This document shows positions 58,969 through 64,000 of a stretch of 64,000 nucleotides of DNA, piece by piece (the first letter of the stretch is position 1; each line of letters begins with the position of its first letter). Source of the stretch: Candidatus Nanohaloarchaea archaeon. Its GTDB lineage: Archaea > Nanohalarchaeota > Nanosalinia > Nanosalinales > Nanosalinaceae. Made by a program: the position numbers and the translations under genes. The DNA is taken from the NCBI GenBank assembly GCA_014297435.1, contig JACOQA010000002.1:62001-126000 (forward strand), in the 5' to 3' direction. The notes beneath the pieces are model-generated. The model saw only the letters and a program-made list of their open reading frames with translations, was not told where the DNA came from and ran no database searches.

Positions 58969-60240
58969 CTAAGATCCTATAGAAGAAATAAACTCTGTGA
59001 CACCGACTCCCTCACGGTAAAGGACGCCAGCTACAACAGCGAGACCGGCAAGGATCGAACCTATTAGACGCGTTTCAGAGCCTGAGAAAGCTCCAAGAGC
59101 TGGCGACCCACCACCCCCAGCGAAACTTGTGGTTTGATCAGAAGTCTCAAAACCGCCACCGGACCCGACACGTCTTAAGGTAGAGGTCTCAGCCTCCATA
59201 CCGCCCTTTCTAGCGACGAACCTAATCCGGTTTAGACCTTCCTCCATGCTTAAAAGCGTGCAGAAACGGTTTTCCGCATCTTCCTCACGCTGCCTTTCAC
59301 CATTCCTGTATATTGTAACTTTTTCGGCGTCACCCGAAATATCAGCGCATGCCCTCACCGTTCCGGGTTCAGATATAGGAGGCATATCTATATCACTTAT
59401 TTCAAGACCAGAGACTACATCGAGCTCTAAGGTTCGTGATTCAGAACCTGCCGAAACCTGGAAATCGATTTTACCTGGTTCAGAGGGAGTAAAACCTGTC
59501 CTGAAATCTGTGTTAGGTTCAACCGTTTGTTCAAAGATTCTCTGGTCCCCAGCAAAAACATTTACAGTCTGAGAAGATGGGAATTCATGGTTTCCGCTGA
59601 CATAGACCGTTTCACCTAAAGAAACTTGTTCCTGGGAAAGCTTTACATCCAAGTTCTGCCCTTGCACAACTACTTCAGGCCAGTCTATCGATGAAACTCC
59701 GTCACCTGAACCCCCACCGTTCGTATTATCTGAAGAGTCTTGATCATCTTGATCCGAAGAGTCAGAGTCTTCATCATTATCCGAGTTTTCATTAGAGTCG
59801 TCCTGAGAATCTCCGTCATCAAACCTGGATCCATCCTCATTAGAATCATCGGTTGAATCACCGCTATCAAACCTGGAACCATCTTCACCTGCATCATCTG
59901 TAGAGTCTCCACTATCGAATCTGGAGCCGTCCTCGTTTGAGTCATCAGTTGAATCTCCGCTATCAAATCGAGAGTCGTCACTACTCTCGTCAGAGGTGTC
60001 GGTCGAATCTTGTCGATCTCCCGTATTGTAATCGTCTTGAGAGTCACCGCTATCAAACCTAGAACCAGGACTTTCCGTGTCATCGTTCGAATCTCCGCTG
60101 TCGAATCTATCACTGGATCCTTCCGAGTAATCGTTGAAGTCGTCCTGAGAGTCACCGCTCGCGAACCGCTGACCAGCCACAAGAGATGCTGAAGAGGCAA
60201 GAAGAATTAGGATACCGAGGGCTAGAGCTGTCTTCTTCAT
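58969..60240 (-). CDS. secreted repeat-stalk protein with Cys-containing Ig-like domain and C-terminal TM (R2)
   Basis: Signal peptide MKKTALALGILILLASSASLVAG; seven RFxxGDSxDD repeats; VRACADISGD...RFCTLLSMEEGLN domain; C-terminal TM. Confidence 0.85.
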   Translation of the reverse strand: MKKTALALGILILLASSASLVAGQRFASGDSQDDFNDYSEGSSDRFDSGDSNDDTESPGSRFDSGDSQDDYNTGDRQDSTDTSDESSDDSRFDSGDSTDDSNEDGSRFDSGDSTDDAGEDGSRFDSGDSTDDSNEDGSRFDDGDSQDDSNENSDNDEDSDSSDQDDQDSSDNTNGGGSGDGVSSIDWPEVVVQGQNLDVKLSQEQVSLGETVYVSGNHEFPSSQTVNVFAGDQRIFEQTVEPNTDFRTGFTPSEPGKIDFQVSAGSESRTLELDVVSGLEISDIDMPPISEPGTVRACADISGDAEKVTIYRNGERQREEDAENRFCTLLSMEEGLNRIRFVARKGGMEAETSTLRRVGSGGGFETSDQTTSFAGGGGSPALGAFSGSETRLIGSILAGLAVVAGVLYREGVGVTEFISSIGS

Positions 60241-60247
60241 AACGGTT

Positions 60248-61090
60248 TCAGTCGCAGTAGTTGTTAGGGTTGGCGTTTTCGAAGAGTTGGTCTGCCTGCG
60301 ATACAGTCAGGTCTTCCTGAGAATCGGCGTCGTTAAGTTGAATTACGTATGAATCCGGTCGACCGTCATTGTCCGAGTCCCTAAAGTCAATATCGTAACC
60401 TATATCGCCTTCGACAGCAGTAAGATCTTCCAAGGGTTCGTCTCCAATCGCATCTCTGACGTCCTCTTCGACAAAGTAACCGGACACACCTCCTTCATTA
60501 CGGTAACAGGCAGCTTCCGGAAGCTCATTCATAGTGTCGTAGAACTTGGTTTCACCTGTCTGATCGATCTCGCCCGGACTTTCACCTGAATCTGTCGGCT
60601 GCTGCGTCTGCTCAGAAGCCTGATTGTCTTCCTCAGTCTCTTGGTTAGGAGTGTTGGAATCGTTTGAGTTTTGATTATTATTTGCGCCTTGGTTTGTTTG
60701 ATCTTCGGTCGAGGTTTGATTCGATGTCTGTCCTGTGGCTGTACCAGATGTTTTTTGAACTCCCGAGCCAGATCCAAGATCTCCATCTATCTTTCCGTCA
60801 GCTCCATAATCGGCGCCTATATATCCTGCTGCGCCTATACCGGCTGAAGCGAATGTTGCTTGTAATACAGAGCGTCTTCTTTCATTCACCCCTTCTTCGG
60901 TGTAGACTCCGGCTGCGTTGTATAATGTGTCTCTTGGAACTGTGTAGAGTTTTTTTATTCCGCCACCGAGCATGTGGGCGACCTCCCCTAGCCCTCCGCC
61001 TTTTCCTTCAAGGTTTTCCGAGGCATTTCCGCCCACGGAGGAGCTTTCTGATTCTCTTCTGTTTCCAGCGTCTCCTGGTTCTTCAGACAT
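60248..61090 (-). CDS. RRxVLQ-anchored acidic surface protein (T2)
   Basis: NERRRSVLQATFASAGIGAAGYIGA, N/Q/T-rich linker, C-terminal domain with two Cys ending NNYCD. Confidence 0.8.
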   Translation of the reverse strand: MSEEPGDAGNRRESESSSVGGNASENLEGKGGGLGEVAHMLGGGIKKLYTVPRDTLYNAAGVYTEEGVNERRRSVLQATFASAGIGAAGYIGADYGADGKIDGDLGSGSGVQKTSGTATGQTSNQTSTEDQTNQGANNNQNSNDSNTPNQETEEDNQASEQTQQPTDSGESPGEIDQTGETKFYDTMNELPEAACYRNEGGVSGYFVEEDVRDAIGDEPLEDLTAVEGDIGYDIDFRDSDNDGRPDSYVIQLNDADSQEDLTVSQADQLFENANPNNYCD

Positions 61091-61200
61091 CGTGAGTCAC
61101 GGTAACCCTTTAGAAGTCTTTTATTAAGTCCATTTGTTTTCTTGACCGAAATAAACAGTTCTTTGTAATATAAACGTTATATCTATGGTTCAGAAAGAAA

Positions 61201-62058
61201 TTAGGAAAATATGAGAGATGTGACGACAAATCCGCCCGTAATAACGGACAGAAGCGCCTTCGAAATAAAGCCCAAACTTGTTGGAGCGCCCGCTGTCGAT
61301 GCACCCGCTTGCTCCTCAACTTGAGACTCCGCACCACCCGAGGTTAAGACCCTGATCTCAGCCGTCCTCGAGTCAGAGGAGCCTTGATTCTCGACCACAA
61401 GCTCGAAGCTGTTCACGCCTTCAGCACCCGGAGAGATGCTAAAGCATAGATCACCAGAGGCTTCAGCCGAATCAACAAGGTTGTCGTTCCTGTAGAGTCT
61501 GACGTCCGCCTCCCGAGTTGAATCTATACTAGAGCATGCCTCTATTATCTCACCTTCCGAAACCACGTCCGGAATCTGGAAGCTTCGGATCGAAACACCT
61601 TGGTTCTCAGACCGTCCTAAGTCTATATTCGGCAGCTCTATTCCTTCACCTGTTCCCGAAGATTGGTTTTCGTCCCTTCCTTCTACTGTGTCATCTAGAT
61701 CCCCCGGGCTTTCCATTTCAGGGCTGTTCTGCTCTAACTCATCATTCCTGTCACCTGGACTTTCCATGCCAGTTGATTCGTTTTCAAGTTCATCGTTCCT
61801 ATCTCCAGGGCTTTCAAGTTCAGTCGATGAGGTGCTTTTAGAGGTCTGGTTGTTCCTGTCACCTGGGCTCCGGTTACTGCTTGGACGCGATTCCATATCT
61901 CCCGGGCTTTCACCCGAATCCATTTCTCCCGGAGATACCCTGCTTGACTCATACCTATCGGCAGGGCTTTTCGGGCTGGAAGCCGTTTGGGCAACTGTGA
62001 AAGTAGCCATTAAAATGAACGTGGTAAGAAGTAGGGCTGTTCGGCTTTTTGGAGGCAT
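61201..62058 (-). CDS. secreted SPGD-repeat stalk protein with Cys-containing Ig-like domain and C-terminal TM (R1)
   Basis: Signal peptide; ESPGDRNDELE repeats; IIEACSSIDSTREADVRLYRNDN...LCFSISPGAEGVN domain homologous to R2; C-terminal TM. Confidence 0.85.
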   Translation of the reverse strand: MPPKSRTALLLTTFILMATFTVAQTASSPKSPADRYESSRVSPGEMDSGESPGDMESRPSSNRSPGDRNNQTSKSTSSTELESPGDRNDELENESTGMESPGDRNDELEQNSPEMESPGDLDDTVEGRDENQSSGTGEGIELPNIDLGRSENQGVSIRSFQIPDVVSEGEIIEACSSIDSTREADVRLYRNDNLVDSAEASGDLCFSISPGAEGVNSFELVVENQGSSDSRTAEIRVLTSGGAESQVEEQAGASTAGAPTSLGFISKALLSVITGGFVVTSLIFS

Positions 62059-62747
62059 CAGCCATCACACTCGTATAGCGCTCCTACTACCTCCGGATTC
62101 TGAAGTGCGTCCTGGTAGATTTCCTGCTCCACCGGTTCGTAGTTTCCACGACCATCACTGAGCAGTACCTCTTCCTCGCCTAGAACATCCGTGTTGTGAG
62201 GATCTCTGTCAACTAGAAATACGTATTCCTCGTCTGAGTCAACCATCAGGCCGTCGCCAGGTAGCGTGTCCGAAGGCCATGTTTCGTACTGGTCAAGATT
62301 TAAATCGCCAAGTCTTTCGTATTGACCTCTAAGCCCTTGAACCCAATCAAGTTCGACCGCTAGGTCACATCCTCTGTTCGCGAGGGGTTCTGGCGGAACT
62401 CTTGCACCTGCTCCTGTGTCTTGGGGTGTGCTCTGGTTACTTCCTGTCCCGTTACCTGTTTGGTTGCCGTCACCTCCTGCACCCCCTCCAAGCTGTTCAG
62501 ACTTCCAGTTTATAGCGGCTCCATCACCGTCTGTAGCTTCTAGTATTCCGAAGCCTACAACGCCGACACCTGTGGCTGCACCTAAAGCTCCTAGACCTGT
62601 CTGGAGTACTTCTCTCCTGTTCGGCAAATATTCTTCGTTCGTATCCTCCGTAGTGCGGTCTTTTTCTATTGTGGTTTCTTCAGTAACTTTTGTTTCTTCA
62701 TGTGTGTTTTCGTCTTCGTCCCAATTTTCGTCTTCCGGGTCTGACAT
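62058..62747 (-). CDS. RRxVLQ-anchored acidic surface protein (T1)
   Basis: PNRREVLQTGLGALGAATGVGVVGFGILEA, G/N/Q linker, C-terminal domain with two Cys ending YECDG. Confidence 0.8.
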   Translation of the reverse strand: MSDPEDENWDEDENTHEETKVTEETTIEKDRTTEDTNEEYLPNRREVLQTGLGALGAATGVGVVGFGILEATDGDGAAINWKSEQLGGGAGGDGNQTGNGTGSNQSTPQDTGAGARVPPEPLANRGCDLAVELDWVQGLRGQYERLGDLNLDQYETWPSDTLPGDGLMVDSDEEYVFLVDRDPHNTDVLGEEEVLLSDGRGNYEPVEQEIYQDALQNPEVVGALYECDG

Positions 62748-62959
62748 AGTTTGTTCTCACCAATAATCCTAAACTTCTAACCCGACTAAGAAAAGGAAAG
62801 TTGTGAATAATTCCAATAATCGGCTCTGAAAGCCTCAAAACATGTAGAACGCAATAAGAACTATTTTAAGCAGTCCTTGGCTTGGGAGTGGTCGAAAAGA
62901 CGGTTACACCAACGTAAGTCAAACGGTTAAGTCAAACCCTTACACTCATAATTTGTATT

Positions 62960-63337
62960 ATGAAGTTCGCACACACGATGCTCAGAGTCTCGAACCCAGA
63001 AAAAGTCATCGAATTCTACACAGAAGCATTTGACTGGGAGATGAAACGAAAGAAGGAGATGGAAACCTTCACCCTATACTTCCTTGGACCGGAAGATCAG
63101 ACCGCCGAGCTTGAACTCACATACAACCATGGGGAAGACGATCGATACGAGAAAGGCGAGGGCTATGGACACATCGCAATCCACACAGAAGAAGGTCAGT
63201 CACTGGAAGATGCGTATCGAAAGGCTGTTGATGCCGGTGGCGAGGACTACCGAGCTCCCGACGAATGTCCTGGAAACTACGCTTTTGTGAAAGACCCTGA
63301 AGGTTACGAGGTAGAGATCTTAGCGAGATCACCTTAA
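62960..63337 (+). CDS. gloA: glyoxalase I-like (VOC superfamily)
   Basis: MLRVSNPEKVIEFYTEAFDWE, GYGHIAIH, AFVKDPEGYEVEIL. Confidence 0.92.
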   Translation: MKFAHTMLRVSNPEKVIEFYTEAFDWEMKRKKEMETFTLYFLGPEDQTAELELTYNHGEDDRYEKGEGYGHIAIHTEEGQSLEDAYRKAVDAGGEDYRAPDECPGNYAFVKDPEGYEVEILARSP

Positions 63338-63504
63338 TTCTCGCACCCTTTTTCTTTCCTATATCTTATCCCGTTAGTACACCCCGAGCAACCATCAAAG
63401 GAGTGAGTCTCTAACAGTCACTTGGATCCGTCAGAGTAAACCCACCTATTCTTTCGAAGAAATGGCATGTTTAGTCCTGCTGCAACTCACAATCACCTAA
63501 AGAT

Positions 63505-63625
63505 TGTTCAAATATATTGAACAGTAATATGTTCTTCAAAAACGAACATTCAAATGTTTTTAATACCTTTTGTTATTTCCATTTGGTGAAGACGAAAATA
63601 GAAGAGTGTTCGTCCTTCAAGAACA
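63505..63625. promoter_or_regulatory. three 19-bp dyads TGTTC-N9-GAACA (candidate operator array)
   Basis: TGTTCAAATATATTGAACA (63505-63523), TGTTCTTCAAAAACGAACA (63530-63548), TGTTCGTCCTTCAAGAACA (63607-63625). Confidence 0.7.
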
Positions 63626-63679
63626 ACCAATATTTACTTTTTGGTAACAAATAAAAAGCTAGGGCTTCAATCCTTTACT

Positions 63680-64000
63680 ATGAGCTCAGATCAAGGCTTG
63701 GAAGGCGCCAGAAATGAAGCTAGAACAGTTTATCACGAGAAGGATAGGTATGAAGCCATACCGGAGCTAACGGGAATGATGGGCGCCAAGGAAACGCTCG
63801 AACATCAAGAGAAGGATGCCGTAGATACTGCTTATGAACTAATTAACGAATACGGACACAACCTTGAGGAGGACGATAATAGAGCCAATAAAGATCTGGG
63901 ATGGTCGCTCGCACAGGCAAGGGACCTAATGGAGAGAGAGCCATCTACAGATTTTGAAAAACGTGCACACAACCTTCTCGAAAGCCTTGACAGAAAGATC
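63680..64000 (+). CDS. hypothetical acidic protein, truncated by window end
   Basis: ATG at 63680 then open to 64000: MSSDQGLEGARNEARTVYHEKDRYEAIPELTG... Confidence 0.6.
   Translation, partial: MSSDQGLEGARNEARTVYHEKDRYEAIPELTGMMGAKETLEHQEKDAVDTAYELINEYGHNLEEDDNRANKDLGWSLAQARDLMEREPSTDFEKRAHNLLESLDRKI

Noticed and set aside
59820-60180. Regularly spaced repeats resembling a CRISPR array
   Set aside because: Repeats are contiguous, in frame within a secreted-protein ORF and vary at codon level; there are no unique spacers.
61680-61940. Repeated ccygggctttc blocks resembling short tandem DNA repeats
   Set aside because: They encode the SPGD units of R1; explained by the protein.
1-64000. Antisense ORFs on the opposite strand of dnaK, polB, topA, cdc48 and others
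   Set aside because: Ser/Leu/Arg-rich reverse-complement translations of well-supported acidic genes.
1-64000. tRNA or rRNA genes
   Set aside because: No convincing T-arm plus acceptor pairing was found in intergenic regions by eye; tRNAscan-SE would be decisive.

Overview
This 64 kb window is a dense, mostly single-copy chromosomal segment from an archaeon. Markers are an archaeal histone, family-B DNA polymerase, CDC48/VAT, RadB, archaeal-type TyrRS, RtcA and TATA-type promoters. The very acidic proteome and small orphan genes suggest a halophilic DPANN-type lineage such as Nanohaloarchaea; this is inference, not tested. Recognisable blocks: MacB-like ABC exporter with a COG1361-like partner; Hsp20; RtcA; YbaK; TyrRS; SerRS; TopA; a Phe/Tyr branch operon flanked by two chorismate mutases; RadB; CDC48; malic enzyme, ADP-forming acetyl-CoA synthetase and a complete pyruvate dehydrogenase operon; PolB; histone; grpE-dnaK-dnaJ. 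The most interesting accessory signals: (1) a duplicated two-gene surface module (58.97-62.75 kb) pairing RRxVLQ-anchored proteins with repeat-stalk secreted proteins; (2) two paralogous proteins with a C2H2 zinc finger, one TM segment and a DsbA domain; (3) a recurring GAATnAAGGGTGGACGTTTT motif in intergenic regions, with AC-rich tracts at three of the loci; (4) a ~0.5 kb highly structured noncoding region at 49.6-50.1 kb; (5) three 19-bp TGTTC-N9-GAACA dyads at 63.5-63.6 kb; (6) a decayed LAGLIDADG endonuclease, P-type ATPase remnants and an ATP-cone ORF with an in-frame TAG. No CRISPR array, rRNA, tRNA or intact transposase was recognised. All calls are by eye; no database search was run.
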